The translations under genes and the position numbers were made by a program. This document shows positions 1-9,291 of a stretch of 64,000 nt of DNA, piece after piece. This stretch comes from Erysipelothrix sp. HDW6C. Its GTDB lineage: Bacteria > Bacillota_I > Bacilli_A > Erysipelotrichales > Erysipelotrichaceae. The DNA lies in NCBI RefSeq assembly GCF_011299615.1, contig NZ_CP049861.1:372001-436000 (forward strand). The letters are read 5' to 3'. Under the pieces are notes generated by a model. The model saw only the letters and a list, made by a program, of their open reading frames with translations, searched no databases and had not been told where the DNA came from. Each line of letters opens with the position of its first letter. Position 1 is the stretch's first letter.

Positions 1-1470
1 CTTAAGAAAACATTGGCAGTGCTTATTGATATTAAAGCAGAACTTACTACTTTTGATGAATTTCAGTTTATTGCTGCAATCGATGGACTGCAACCTGTTT
101 TGGAAACACTAAGTAAGACTATTTGTGATGATGCCCCGGTTGCATTAAAAGAAGGTCGCACCTTTCAAAGTGGCGTTGATGATGAACTGGATGAATTGTT
201 GGTTTTATCAAAGAACGGCAAACAATGGCTCATTGAATATGAAGCAGCACAACGCGAACGCACTGGTATTAAAAATCTAAAAGTTGGGTACACACGTGCA
301 TTTGGATATTACATTGAAATCAGCAAGGGACAAATAGAAAATGTTCGTGATGATTTTGGCTACATACGCAAGCAAACACTTACAGCTGCAGAACGTTATA
401 TCAGTGAAGAACTTCAAAATTACGAAGTGAAAATTAGTCAAGCAAGCGATCGAATTCTCGAAATTGAATCTCGTCTTTTTGACCAATATTCTGAATTTGT
501 AAATGGTTATTCAAAGCAAATTCATCATATTGGTGATGCAATCGCAAATCTTGATGTGCTTGTGGCTCTTGCGGAAGTATCTTCACTTCCAGGGTATACA
601 AAGCCTCATTTTGTCGATGGAAAAGTACTGGATATACGCAATGGGAAACATCCTGTTTTAGAAACAACACTCAAAGATCATCAATACATTGCCAGTGATG
701 CAATTTTAGATGCTGACGATTATACCTTAATCTTAACTGGCCCTAACATGGGTGGTAAATCTACGTTCATGCGAATGGTTGCTCTCAATGCAATAATGGC
801 CCAAGTTGGCTGCTACGTACCATGTGAGTCGTTGACAATGAGCATCGTTGATCAGATCTTTACACGCATGGGTGCGAGTGATGATATTCTAATGGGTCAA
901 TCAACATTCATGGTAGAAATGATGGAAGCACAAGCCGCATTATCAAAAGCGACTGCACATTCGCTGATTTTGTTTGATGAAATTGGCCGGGGAACCTCCA
1001 CCTATGACGGGATGGCCCTTGCACAAGCAATCATCGAATACATTAACAATTCAATTAAAGCACGCACAATTTTCTCAACACATTACCATGAGTTGGTTAC
1101 TTTAGAGGAAATGTACAGTGGCATACGTAATGTTCATGTTGAAGTCCATGAAGAAAATGACCATGTAACATTCCTATACCGCGTCATTGACGGACGTGCT
1201 GATAAGTCGTATGGGATAAATGTTGCACGATTGGCACATTTACCACAAAGTATTATAGATCGCGCTAAGCAAAACTTAGCGTTACTCGAACTTAGCAAGG
1301 ATTCGGTCAATATTGATGCAAAGGTAGTTCAAATTGAAGTTGAACCCCAAGGCTACGCAACCATTAAACACAAACTGCAATCGGTGGATGTAAATCAATT
1401 AACACCCCTTGAAGCACTAATGTTTGTATCCGATCTAAAAAAAGCGTTAGGAGATGATTCACATGAGTAA
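1..1470 (+). CDS. mutS: DNA mismatch repair protein MutS, C-terminal part (5' end outside window)
   Basis: The reading frame is open from the first base, so this is the last ~489 residues of MutS, the ATPase that recognises mismatches and recruits MutL. Visible are the core/lever region, the clamp, and the ABC-type ATPase: Walker A (GPNMGGKST, about 734-760), the DDILMGQSTFMVEM signature, Walker B (LILFDEIGRGTSTYDGMALA) and the STHYHEL switch. The C-terminus is the short helix-turn-helix dimer tail. The N-terminal mismatch-binding domain (Phe-x-Glu) is not in the window. The stop codon lies inside the start of mutL, an 8-nt overlap, so the two are translationally coupled. Confidence 0.97.
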   Translation, partial: LKKTLAVLIDIKAELTTFDEFQFIAAIDGLQPVLETLSKTICDDAPVALKEGRTFQSGVDDELDELLVLSKNGKQWLIEYEAAQRERTGIKNLKVGYTRAFGYYIEISKGQIENVRDDFGYIRKQTLTAAERYISEELQNYEVKISQASDRILEIESRLFDQYSEFVNGYSKQIHHIGDAIANLDVLVALAEVSSLPGYTKPHFVDGKVLDIRNGKHPVLETTLKDHQYIASDAILDADDYTLILTGPNMGGKSTFMRMVALNAIMAQVGCYVPCESLTMSIVDQIFTRMGASDDILMGQSTFMVEMMEAQAALSKATAHSLILFDEIGRGTSTYDGMALAQAIIEYINNSIKARTIFSTHYHELVTLEEMYSGIRNVHVEVHEENDHVTFLYRVIDGRADKSYGINVARLAHLPQSIIDRAKQNLALLELSKDSVNIDAKVVQIEVEPQGYATIKHKLQSVDVNQLTPLEALMFVSDLKKALGDDSHE

Positions 1471-3274
1471 GGTTCATGTTCTCGATACACATCTTACCAA
1501 TATGATTGCTGCCGGTGAAGTAGTAGAACGTCCCGGTGGTATTATTAAGGAACTTGTTGAAAACTCAATCGATGCGAAAGCAACTCAGATTGAAGTGCGC
1601 ATCAGTGAAGGTGGTATGGGTTCGATTGAAGTGAGCGATAATGGCGAAGGCATGAGTGGGGAAGACCTTGTTCAGGCCTTTGAGCGCCACTCAACCAGTA
1701 AAATTTCTAACACACAAGATTTAAATGCAATTCATACGTTTGGATTTCGGGGAGAAGCCCTGCCCTCCATTGCATCCGTGAGTTACATTGAGGCAACAAC
1801 GAATGATGGTGAAACAAGCCATCGTCTTGTTATTGATAATGGAAAGAAAAGTGACGTTGAACGTTTTGCACGCAATGCAGGAACGACAATCTCAGTTCGA
1901 AACCTCTTTTTAAAGACTCCTGCTCGATTGAAGTATATAAAGAATGTTCACTATGAAACATCAATTATCCAAGATACGATGCAAAAATTTGCAATGAGTA
2001 ATCCTGCCATCGCCTTTTCATTTTACAATGAAGACAAACTTGCATTCCGCAGTTTTGGTCGCGATGACAGCTTGGATGTTTTTCATCGTATCTATGGTGG
2101 CGCAATATCGCAAGATACAGAGATATTCAGTGGTGAAAATTATGATTTCAAAATTGAGGGGATCATGGCTTTACCACAGCATAACCGCGCCAACCGCTAC
2201 GCAATTTGGCTGTACATCAATGATCGCATGATTCGCTATCCTAAAGCTCAAAAAGCAATTGTTGATGCTTATCGACGTCATATGCCTACCGATCGTTATC
2301 CGATTGTTGTCATGAAGATAACCGTAGATCCACAACTTGTTGATGTTAATGTGCACCCAAGCAAGTGGGAAATTAGACTTTCGAAGGAAGAACAATTAAT
2401 TGAGCTTATTCAATCCCAACTTGAATCCGTTTTGGATGCTCACATGCGTCCACAAAAAATAACATTCAAACCAACAAGCGAAATACCAGTGCAACAGGAC
2501 TTTAAGCAAGACTTACTCAATGACACCCAACCGCGCTATCCATTGTTTGATGTGAAGCCAACACCGATGATTTATGAGGAAGTCGTGGAAACGATTGTAC
2601 CGACAATGTCTGAAGTTGATGAAGTACCCATCGATAGTACACCACAACCAGAGATTGAAAATATCATAATGACTCCTGAACCAGAAGTAATTACCTATAA
2701 AATTGAACCGTTGAAAGTTCTGTCACAATTAAGTGGAAATTATATTCTTGCACAAGGTGATGCGGGACTCTATATTATTGATCAACATGCCGCTATGGAA
2801 CGCGTTCGTTATGAGTACTACCAAAATAAATTACTCAACCGTGATGTTCCGATGCAAGATTTTTTGATTCCCATGATGATTGAGGGGCGTAAAAACATCA
2901 TCAATCAATTGGCTAAAATTAACGATGCCTTCGCATCCTTCAACATTGAACTCGAATCTTTTGGGGATGATACATTAGTCTTGCGTTCAGTACCAGTCTG
3001 GATTGAAGACAATGAAGTTAAAGAGTTTGTGAATGAGGTGCTGGATATGTTTGAAGCGGATAAGAAAATTCGTGAAGAAGATATGCGTCGCAGTGTAATT
3101 GCAACACTGGCATGTCACTCATCGGTTCGCTTTAACGAGTATATGTCGATGGATGAAATGATGACGCTTGTTGAACAACTGCGTCAATGTGAACAACCAT
3201 TCCACTGTCCTCATGGAAGACCGACTTTTATTACAGTAGAACACAAACAACTCATCAAGGAATTCAAGCGATGA
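1463..3274 (+). CDS. mutL: DNA mismatch repair protein MutL
   Basis: GHKL-ATPase that links MutS to strand excision. N-terminal ATPase motifs are clear: ENSIDAKA, DNGEGM, and FGFRGEALPSIASV. VHPSKWEIRL closes the transducer domain. The C-terminal dimerisation domain carries DQHAAMERVRYE, which matches the DQHAx2Ex4E metal site of endonuclease-type MutL, and ends with FHCPHGRPT. An active endonuclease fits an organism without MutH. I start at ATG 1463 (603 aa) rather than ATG 1454, because the AGGAG at 1449-1453 is well spaced only for 1463. Overlaps mutS by 8 nt and miaA by 4 nt (ATGA). Confidence 0.96.
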   Translation: MSKVHVLDTHLTNMIAAGEVVERPGGIIKELVENSIDAKATQIEVRISEGGMGSIEVSDNGEGMSGEDLVQAFERHSTSKISNTQDLNAIHTFGFRGEALPSIASVSYIEATTNDGETSHRLVIDNGKKSDVERFARNAGTTISVRNLFLKTPARLKYIKNVHYETSIIQDTMQKFAMSNPAIAFSFYNEDKLAFRSFGRDDSLDVFHRIYGGAISQDTEIFSGENYDFKIEGIMALPQHNRANRYAIWLYINDRMIRYPKAQKAIVDAYRRHMPTDRYPIVVMKITVDPQLVDVNVHPSKWEIRLSKEEQLIELIQSQLESVLDAHMRPQKITFKPTSEIPVQQDFKQDLLNDTQPRYPLFDVKPTPMIYEEVVETIVPTMSEVDEVPIDSTPQPEIENIIMTPEPEVITYKIEPLKVLSQLSGNYILAQGDAGLYIIDQHAAMERVRYEYYQNKLLNRDVPMQDFLIPMMIEGRKNIINQLAKINDAFASFNIELESFGDDTLVLRSVPVWIEDNEVKEFVNEVLDMFEADKKIREEDMRRSVIATLACHSSVRFNEYMSMDEMMTLVEQLRQCEQPFHCPHGRPTFITVEHKQLIKEFKR

Positions 3275-4191
3275 TCAAGGTCTTGGTTATTGCAGGGGTG
3301 ACGGGAGCTGGAAAGAGTCGTTTGGGTGTTGCATTGGCACACCGATTAAATGGCGAAATTATCAGTGCAGATTCTGTTGCGGTGTACCATGAGTTAAATG
3401 TTGGGTCGGCAAAGCCGACGATCAATGAACAAGAAGGTGTCCCACATCATCTTATCAATGTCACAAATATCAATACTCCCTATAACGTCGCCCGGTTTCA
3501 AAAAGAGGGACGCGCATGTATTGAAGAAATTCACAGCCGTGGCAAATTGCCCATAATTGTGGGTGGAACGGGATTGTATATTAATGCATTGCTTCGTGAT
3601 TACCAGTTTGAGGAAGAACGCACACTGAGTGAGGTCGATGAGCGATTGAGTAATGAAGAACTCTACAGACAACTTCAAGAGGTTGATCCCGAGTCAGCAC
3701 AGACAATTCACATTAACAATCGCCAACGAATGATTCGTGCGTTACAAATTAATAACAGTCAAGGGAAGACAAAAGCATCATCCAATCAAGCACAAAAAAA
3801 TATCTTGCTTTATGACGCGTGCATTCTTTTCTTACAAGGGGATCGTGAGATGCTCTACCAACGTATTAATAATCGTGTTGATGAAATGATTGAAAACGGT
3901 CTTTTAGACGAAGTGAAAACACTGCAAGCTACAGATCCCGCAGTCTTTAATTTGCAATCAATGCAAGCGATTGGCTATCGAGAATTCGCACCGTACTTTG
4001 AAGGCACGCAATCATTGGAAGCAACGATTGAATTAATCAAACAAAACACACGACGTTTTGCAAAACGACAAATAACATGGTTTAAGCATCAAACTCCCTC
4101 TGTATGGGTTGATGTATTTGCACCTGATATGATGATACACGTCAATAATGCAATTGAAGCATGGGAACAAAGTATTTCCCAGGAAATATAG
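3271..4191 (+). CDS. miaA: tRNA dimethylallyltransferase MiaA
   Basis: 306 aa, normal for the family. MiaA transfers a dimethylallyl group to N6 of A37 in tRNAs reading UNN codons. The P-loop is GVTGAGKSRLG, a variant of the usual GPTAxGKT. DSVAVYHELNVGSAKP replaces the common DSMQVYRxMDIGTAKP. GGTGLYINALLRDY and QAIGYREF are conserved. The start overlaps the mutL stop (ATGA), so mutS-mutL-miaA form one operon, a common arrangement. A terminator follows directly after the stop. Confidence 0.95.
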   Translation: MIKVLVIAGVTGAGKSRLGVALAHRLNGEIISADSVAVYHELNVGSAKPTINEQEGVPHHLINVTNINTPYNVARFQKEGRACIEEIHSRGKLPIIVGGTGLYINALLRDYQFEEERTLSEVDERLSNEELYRQLQEVDPESAQTIHINNRQRMIRALQINNSQGKTKASSNQAQKNILLYDACILFLQGDREMLYQRINNRVDEMIENGLLDEVKTLQATDPAVFNLQSMQAIGYREFAPYFEGTQSLEATIELIKQNTRRFAKRQITWFKHQTPSVWVDVFAPDMMIHVNNAIEAWEQSISQEI

Positions 4192-4192
4192 A

Positions 4193-4213
4193 GAAGGCAA
4201 CTGCCTTCTTTTT
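4193..4213 (+). terminator. Rho-independent terminator of mutS-mutL-miaA
   Basis: Perfect 6-bp stem GAAGGC/GCCTTC with loop AACT, followed by TTTTT, starting two bases after the miaA stop. Confidence 0.85.
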
Positions 4214-4220
4214 ATGTGGT

Positions 4221-4249
4221 TTGCTATCTCTGTTCTACTGTGTTAGAAT
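4221..4249 (+). promoter_or_regulatory. Sigma-A type promoter of the ABC transporter gene
   Basis: -35 TTGCTA (4221-4226) and -10 TAGAAT (4244-4249) with a 17-bp spacer, just after the miaA terminator and about 28 bp before the transporter ATG. Confidence 0.7.
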
Positions 4250-4277
4250 TATGACACAACAGAAAAGGAATGATACT

Positions 4278-6563
4278 ATGCTAAGACTTGTTGATATACA
4301 TAAAAATTATGGAAGTGTGGAAGCACTCAAGGGAGTAAATCTCTCGTTTCGAAAAAATGAATTCGTATCAATACTAGGACCATCGGGTTGTGGAAAAACA
4401 ACACTATTAAATATTGTAGGAGGGTTGGATCGTTATACATCTGGAGACCTCATCATATCTGGTAAATCAACAAAAACCTACAAAGATAAACAATGGGATG
4501 CATATCGTAACCGTTCGATCGGTTTTGTCTTTCAATCATACAATCTCATTCCTCATTTGACAGTACAACAAAACGTTGAACTTTCAATGACTCTCTCAGG
4601 AATTAACAGCAGTTCAGCACAAACCCGTGCAAAAGAAGCGCTTGAAAAGGTAGGATTGCATGATCAGCTTAACAAGAAACCAAACCAATTATCAGGAGGT
4701 CAAATGCAACGGGTCGCCATTGCGCGCGCACTGGTCAATGACCCAGAGATAATCTTGGCTGATGAACCAACAGGAGCACTTGATAGTAAAACAAGTGTTG
4801 TAATCATGGAACTTCTAAAAGAAATTGCTAAAGAGAAATTGGTTATCATGGTAACACACAATGGTGACCTTGCTCATGAATACAGCAATCGCATTATTGA
4901 ACTTTTAGATGGCGAAGTTATTAGCGATAGCAATAAAGCGGAACCAGACAATGTTGAACAAGCAACAGAAAAACAAAAACTTACAGCGATGCCGTATCGT
5001 ACGGCACTCTCCCTCAGTGGTCGCAATCTTTGGGCAAAGAAAGGGCGTACCATACTTACAAGTATTGCAGGGAGTATAGGTATCATTGGGATTGCACTAG
5101 TACTGGCATTGTCAACAGGACTCTCTGGAACCATTAATCAAATGCAACAAGAGACCTTGGCAAGTTCTCCAATTACGATAGAACCTACGGCTGTAAACTT
5201 CTCACAACCGCCTTCATTTGGAATGGATAACGGTGAGGAATTTCCAGACTCAAAAAAAATTTCTGTCTATGAGCCGTATGTTGATCGTGATGCAAAGAAG
5301 AATATCATCACAAAAGAATACATTGATTATATTAAGGAACTTGATTCATCGCTCTATATTTCGATTCAAGAATCCATGGGTGTTAATTTGAATTTGATTG
5401 AAAGAAATGGTGATCAGTACAGCCTCATACAAACCAGCGATGCAAATGTTGGTGCACTTCTCAATAACAATGAATTTAATGAGAAGCAGTACGAAATGTT
5501 AGCGGGACATTTACCCCAGAATTCAAATGAACTTGTACTTGTTGTCGATTCATACAATCGTATAACGAAGCAATTGAGTGAAATGATTGGAACCGGTGAC
5601 GCGGACTTTGATGTGAACAACGCAATTGGCAAAGAGTTCAAAATGATTTATAACGATGACTTCTATGTTGAAAACGAGATGGGCTTATTTCCTACACCAG
5701 GAGTGAACCAATATGAATCACTTTATTACAACAACAATGCAAAGACACTAACAATAGTAGGTGTTATGCGTCAGGATAAAGATGCGTCATTTGAAATGTA
5801 TGATGTGGGACTATACTATCAAGATCAACTTACTAAGGATTTTGTGGAAACTACAAAGGCATCAAAGATTGTTACAAAACAATTGGAAGTTGGCACTGCA
5901 TATTCTGTAATGACGGGACAACCAATTATATCAACCAGTCCATTTATGGATGCAGATCAAATGTATCAAGAATTACTGGAGTCAATCGGTGGTTCAGACT
6001 TACCAACTCAAATTGCAATTGTTCCAAAAGATTTTGAATCAAAAGAAAAAATTAGAGAACATTTGGATGCATACAATGACAATAAAGAAGAAGTAGATCA
6101 AGTTGTCTATACAGATATGTCTGAAATTATGACCAATGTTATGGGCACAGTTATTAACACTATTTCATATGTACTCATTGGATTCTCTTCGATTTCGTTG
6201 GTTGTATCGTCATTCATGATCGGAATTATTACATATGTTTCTGTTATTGAGCGAACCAAAGAAATTGGCGTGCTTCGTAGTCTTGGGGCTCGAAAGAAGG
6301 ATATTTCGCGTGTATTCAATGCCGAAACCTTTCTAATTGGACTTGTTTCAGGTTCCATCGGAATTTTGGTGACCTATCTTCTACAGTTCCCAATCAATGC
6401 GATTGTATATGATTTAACGGGAGCTGCAAATATTGCAAATCTCAATCCTATCCATGCATTGATTCTCATAACAATTAGCATCGCACTAACTTTTATCGCT
6501 GGACTTATCCCATCACGAATGGCTGCGAAAAAAGACCCTGTTGTTGCTTTGCGTACAGAATAA
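4278..6563 (+). CDS. MacB-like ABC transporter, fused ATPase and FtsX-type permease
   Basis: 761 aa. Residues 1 to about 230 are an ABC ATPase: Walker A GPSGCGKTTLLN, Q-loop FQSYNLIP, signature LSGGQMQRVAIARAL, Walker B IILADEPTGALD. A first membrane helix follows near residues 255-285, then a large extracellular domain (about 290-600), then three C-terminal helices with the FtsX signature (ERTKEIGVLRSLGARKKDI). This is the MacB architecture, used for export of peptides, lipoproteins or toxins or for mechanotransmission. No adjacent membrane-fusion protein is present, as expected in a monoderm. I chose ATG 4278 because of the AAAGGA ribosome site and the upstream promoter. An in-frame extension to 4161 would overlap miaA and run through its terminator. 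The substrate is unknown. Confidence 0.9.
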   Translation: MLRLVDIHKNYGSVEALKGVNLSFRKNEFVSILGPSGCGKTTLLNIVGGLDRYTSGDLIISGKSTKTYKDKQWDAYRNRSIGFVFQSYNLIPHLTVQQNVELSMTLSGINSSSAQTRAKEALEKVGLHDQLNKKPNQLSGGQMQRVAIARALVNDPEIILADEPTGALDSKTSVVIMELLKEIAKEKLVIMVTHNGDLAHEYSNRIIELLDGEVISDSNKAEPDNVEQATEKQKLTAMPYRTALSLSGRNLWAKKGRTILTSIAGSIGIIGIALVLALSTGLSGTINQMQQETLASSPITIEPTAVNFSQPPSFGMDNGEEFPDSKKISVYEPYVDRDAKKNIITKEYIDYIKELDSSLYISIQESMGVNLNLIERNGDQYSLIQTSDANVGALLNNNEFNEKQYEMLAGHLPQNSNELVLVVDSYNRITKQLSEMIGTGDADFDVNNAIGKEFKMIYNDDFYVENEMGLFPTPGVNQYESLYYNNNAKTLTIVGVMRQDKDASFEMYDVGLYYQDQLTKDFVETTKASKIVTKQLEVGTAYSVMTGQPIISTSPFMDADQMYQELLESIGGSDLPTQIAIVPKDFESKEKIREHLDAYNDNKEEVDQVVYTDMSEIMTNVMGTVINTISYVLIGFSSISLVVSSFMIGIITYVSVIERTKEIGVLRSLGARKKDISRVFNAETFLIGLVSGSIGILVTYLLQFPINAIVYDLTGAANIANLNPIHALILITISIALTFIAGLIPSRMAAKKDPVVALRTE

Positions 6564-6564
6564 A

Positions 6565-6594
6565 AAATAGACAGTTCCTTGGAACTGTCTATTT
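6565..6594. terminator. Shared bidirectional terminator (ABC transporter / response regulator)
   Basis: 14-bp perfect inverted repeat (arms 6565-6578 and 6581-6594), AAATAGACAGTTCC with its complement. The stop codon of the converging response regulator lies within the right arm. A-rich and T-rich flanks support termination from both sides, though the T-tracts are short. Confidence 0.65.
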
Positions 6595-7278
6595 GCTTGC
6601 TTTAACGTTTTCACTCCAACGATACCCTTTACCGCGGATTGTATAAATTGATGAAATTGCAAGTTTCTTACGAACATTACGAATATGAACATCGACTTTA
6701 CGTTCCAATTCTTCCGTATAGGGCTCATCCCACACGCGATCAATAATATCGTGTCTGGTGAGAATGTTTCCTTTCTCACTCAAGAAAAGTGCAAGGATAT
6801 CAAATTCTATCGGTGTCAGAAGATACTCGGCGCTGTTTTTTGTGATCACGCGATTTGTCATATCAATCAAGAGATTCTCGGATTTTGAGTAAAGGGAACG
6901 GTTGTTATCTTTATCAAAGAATGCTGAGAATATAATTTGAATATAACGTAAGAGTACTTTAAGTGATTTTGATTTGTCCCAGAACAAGTCGACGCCAATG
7001 TCTAATGATTCTAATTCTCGGGATTCATCAACATCGCCGGTCATTATAATAGTTTTTGCATCGGATGCAATCCGTTTTAGTGATGAAATAAGTTTGATGC
7101 CGCTGATGTTTTGTAAGTCATAGTCGGCGATAACGAGTTGGTATGAATTAACAGCAATCAATTCAAGACCCTCAAGGGAACTCAAAGCAGAGTCAACATT
7201 ATAGCGATTCTCGAGTAAGAAATTTTTGAGACGTTTTGTGTATCCTTCGTCATTATCAATTATTAGTATGTTTATCAT
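6589..7278 (-). CDS. OmpR/PhoB-family response regulator, orphan
   Basis: 229 aa. The N-terminal receiver shows the acidic start (LIIDNDE), the phospho-acceptor Asp in VIADYDLQ, the switch Thr in IIMTGD and the Lys in FWDKSKS. The C-terminal winged helix has LTPIEFDILALFL, DVHIRNVRKKL and a final IRGKGYRW. It should bind DNA as a dimer when phosphorylated. No histidine kinase lies beside it, so its partner is elsewhere or it acts without one. Start ATG 7278 is set by GGAGGT about 7 nt upstream. A longer in-frame start at 7320 lacks a ribosome site. It converges on the ABC transporter, whose control is a possible job (inference). Confidence 0.9.
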   Translation of the reverse strand: MINILIIDNDEGYTKRLKNFLLENRYNVDSALSSLEGLELIAVNSYQLVIADYDLQNISGIKLISSLKRIASDAKTIIMTGDVDESRELESLDIGVDLFWDKSKSLKVLLRYIQIIFSAFFDKDNNRSLYSKSENLLIDMTNRVITKNSAEYLLTPIEFDILALFLSEKGNILTRHDIIDRVWDEPYTEELERKVDVHIRNVRKKLAISSIYTIRGKGYRWSENVKASK

Positions 7279-7387
7279 GGTCAATACCTCCACCGTACAA
7301 TAATAGGCGAAAATGCTCACAAAGTGTCACGATTGCTATCAAAGCCTTAATTTATGTAATATAAAGTAAATTGTTGGGCAATCATAA

Positions 7388-7414
7388 AGAAAAAAGATGC
7401 CGTTGTAGGCATCT
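7388..7414 (-). terminator. Terminator of the first DegV gene
   Basis: Read on the minus strand: AAGATGCC, a 6-nt loop, GGCATCTT, then a T-run, directly after the stop at 7417. Confidence 0.85.
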
Positions 7415-7416
7415 TC

Positions 7417-8274
7417 TTAAACAAATTCAGGTAATTTCATGTATTGAAATGCGATACTACCAATTCCACAATGTACACTGACTGTTGAAATCAGTTGTCC
7501 AACATGAAGAATCGTATTGGGAAATTCTTTCTTAAGCTTTGCAACGGTTGCATCCAATTCGTCATGGGCGCGAACATCAACAACAGTAATTGCGTAGGTT
7601 TCATCAACACCTGCTGATTTCATTTCATTAATAACTGTATCAATGGCTTTTGACATGGTACGCACTTTTTCGAAAGGCTCGATAACACCTTTAGTATCTT
7701 TGTTAAGATGCAAGATGGGTTTTATTTTCAAAAAACCACCGAGTTTTGCGGCAAGTGGTGAAAGACGACCACCACGCGAAAGATGCGTTAAGTCATCAGG
7801 AACAATAAATGTATCCGTTTTATCAATGACCTTTGCTAGAACTTCCTTAACTTGAGGAATGTCATGACCTTGATCCAGAAGCTTGCGTGCTGCAATTCCT
7901 AGATCAAATTCGACGCGTGCTGTAGTATAACAGTCAATGTAGTCAAACTCAATTTCAGCAAACTGTGCTGCAGTAACCATTGCATTAATGGTTCCAGAAA
8001 TACCGCTTGTAATAGGGATTCCTAACACACGATCATAACCTTGTTCTTTTAGATTCTTAAATAACTCTTCAATTTTTCCAAGTGATGGCAGTGATGTTTG
8101 TAACATTTTACCTTGCTCTAATAAATCATTGACTTGGTCATTGCTTATTTCAACACTTTCCAAGTATGCTTTATCGCCATCAATTATTTGTAATGGAATT
8201 GCGAAGAGTCCGTCCATCTCAAAATTTTCGTTGAAGTAGTTACTACCACTATCAACAATAACTGCTGTTTTCAT
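7417..8274 (-). CDS. DegV family protein (fatty-acid-binding, FakB-like)
   Basis: 285 aa, full length. DegV/FakB proteins bind a fatty acid and present it to the kinase FakA for phosphorylation and entry into phospholipids. Family marks are the start VIVDSGSN, the loop LQTSLPSLG, PITSGISGT, the LSRGGRLSP motif followed by KLGGFLKIKPIL, and a C-terminal VHCGIGSIAFQ (usual HxGPG variant). The start is set by AGGAGGT (8283-8289) about 7 nt upstream. A paralogue lies immediately upstream in the same orientation with 65 nt between. Such paralogues often differ in saturated versus unsaturated acyl preference (family knowledge, not shown here). Confidence 0.92.
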   Translation of the reverse strand: MKTAVIVDSGSNYFNENFEMDGLFAIPLQIIDGDKAYLESVEISNDQVNDLLEQGKMLQTSLPSLGKIEELFKNLKEQGYDRVLGIPITSGISGTINAMVTAAQFAEIEFDYIDCYTTARVEFDLGIAARKLLDQGHDIPQVKEVLAKVIDKTDTFIVPDDLTHLSRGGRLSPLAAKLGGFLKIKPILHLNKDTKGVIEPFEKVRTMSKAIDTVINEMKSAGVDETYAITVVDVRAHDELDATVAKLKKEFPNTILHVGQLISTVSVHCGIGSIAFQYMKLPEFV

Positions 8275-8339
8275 ATTCAGACCTCCTACGTAGTACTATT
8301 ATATACCATTAAACCGCCAATTACGACACGGATACTAAA

Positions 8340-9194
8340 TTAGATTTTTGGTATCCATTGTACAGCGATAGTACCAATTCCAGCATGTGCTGCAACAACA
8401 GCAGGAAGTTTTGAGTTTGAAGTTGTGAAGGTACCAATGCTTTCACTTAAATAAGCATTGAAACGATCTGCAATCTCTTCGCCTTGGCTATCTAAGTAGT
8501 AGACATCAAAAGCGTCTGGTGTAATGTCATGTTTCTTAAACTCAGCGACCATCATATCGAAAACTTTTGCCTCAGTACGAGCTGTGCCGAATTTCTCAAT
8601 CGTTTGTCCACCATTTTCAAGATAGAGTAGTGGCTTTACTTTCAAGAGTGAAGCCAGTGTTGCAGCACCCTTTGAAATTCGTCCACTAATTTTGAGCTGA
8701 TCCAAGGTTTGTGGGTATACAAATGATACTGTATGTTTTAACAGTTCTTCAATTGCACGTGTAATTTCTGCAATGGATTTATCTTCAGCATTTAATTTAT
8801 GAATAAGTTTTGCACATTGTTGTACAGGGCCAGCAATTGACATTGAGTCAATGAGGGTTACACTATCCAGTCCCACTTCTTGTATCGCGTGGTGGAATGC
8901 TGAATGTGTTCCTGATAGAGCAGAAGAAAGTGAAAGTACATAAATATGATCAAATCCTTTTGTTTTTAGCTCCTCAAGGATATTAATAATGACACCAACA
9001 TTTGGTTGTGATGTTTGTAAATGAGTCTTTTGTAACAGTAATTCATTAACATCGTCAAAGGTCATATCAATTTGGTCTAAGTATTCTTTGTTGTTATATA
9101 TGAGTGTTAAAGGGGCAACGGTGATGTTTAGATCATGTGCTTCCTCTTTTGTTAGCGCAACTGAAGAGTCACACACTATAGCAATATTTTTCAT
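8340..9194 (-). CDS. DegV family protein, second paralogue
   Basis: 284 aa, same fold as its downstream neighbour but clearly diverged. It shows IVCDSSVALT, LQTSQPNVG, SLSSALSGT, LKISGRISKG, LASLLKVKPLLYLENG and AHAGIGTIAVQ. Likely an exogenous fatty-acid carrier for FakA. It has a GGAGGT ribosome site and is driven by a consensus promoter at 9215-9243. No strong terminator is visible between the two degV genes, so they may be co-transcribed, although the gap could hold another promoter. Confidence 0.92.
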   Translation of the reverse strand: MKNIAIVCDSSVALTKEEAHDLNITVAPLTLIYNNKEYLDQIDMTFDDVNELLLQKTHLQTSQPNVGVIINILEELKTKGFDHIYVLSLSSALSGTHSAFHHAIQEVGLDSVTLIDSMSIAGPVQQCAKLIHKLNAEDKSIAEITRAIEELLKHTVSFVYPQTLDQLKISGRISKGAATLASLLKVKPLLYLENGGQTIEKFGTARTEAKVFDMMVAEFKKHDITPDAFDVYYLDSQGEEIADRFNAYLSESIGTFTTSNSKLPAVVAAHAGIGTIAVQWIPKI

Positions 9195-9214
9195 AAGCTA
9201 CCTCCAATAAAAGC

Positions 9215-9243
9215 ATTATAGATAAGAATACTTTGAATGTCAA
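9215..9243 (-). promoter_or_regulatory. Perfect-consensus sigma-A promoter for the degV pair
   Basis: Read on the minus strand: TTGACA, exactly 17 bp, TATAAT. Both hexamers are perfect matches, about 20 bp before the second DegV start. Confidence 0.92.
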
Positions 9244-9256
9244 ACTATTATCTCTC

Positions 9257-9285
9257 TTTATTCATTTTAGCAAATGAACTATAAT
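9257..9285 (+). promoter_or_regulatory. Promoter of the yigZ-like gene, suggesting a leaderless mRNA
   Basis: -10 TATAAT at 9280-9285 with weak -35 TTTATT (9257-9262), 17-bp spacer. The -10 lies only 6 bp before ATG 9292, so the transcript probably begins at or next to the start codon. Confidence 0.6.
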
Positions 9286-9291
9286 AGAATC

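Noticed and set aside
4161-4277. N-terminal extension of the ABC transporter frame to 4161
   Set aside because: It would overlap miaA, run through the terminator at 4193-4213 and the promoter at 4221-4249, and has no ribosome site. ATG 4278 has one.
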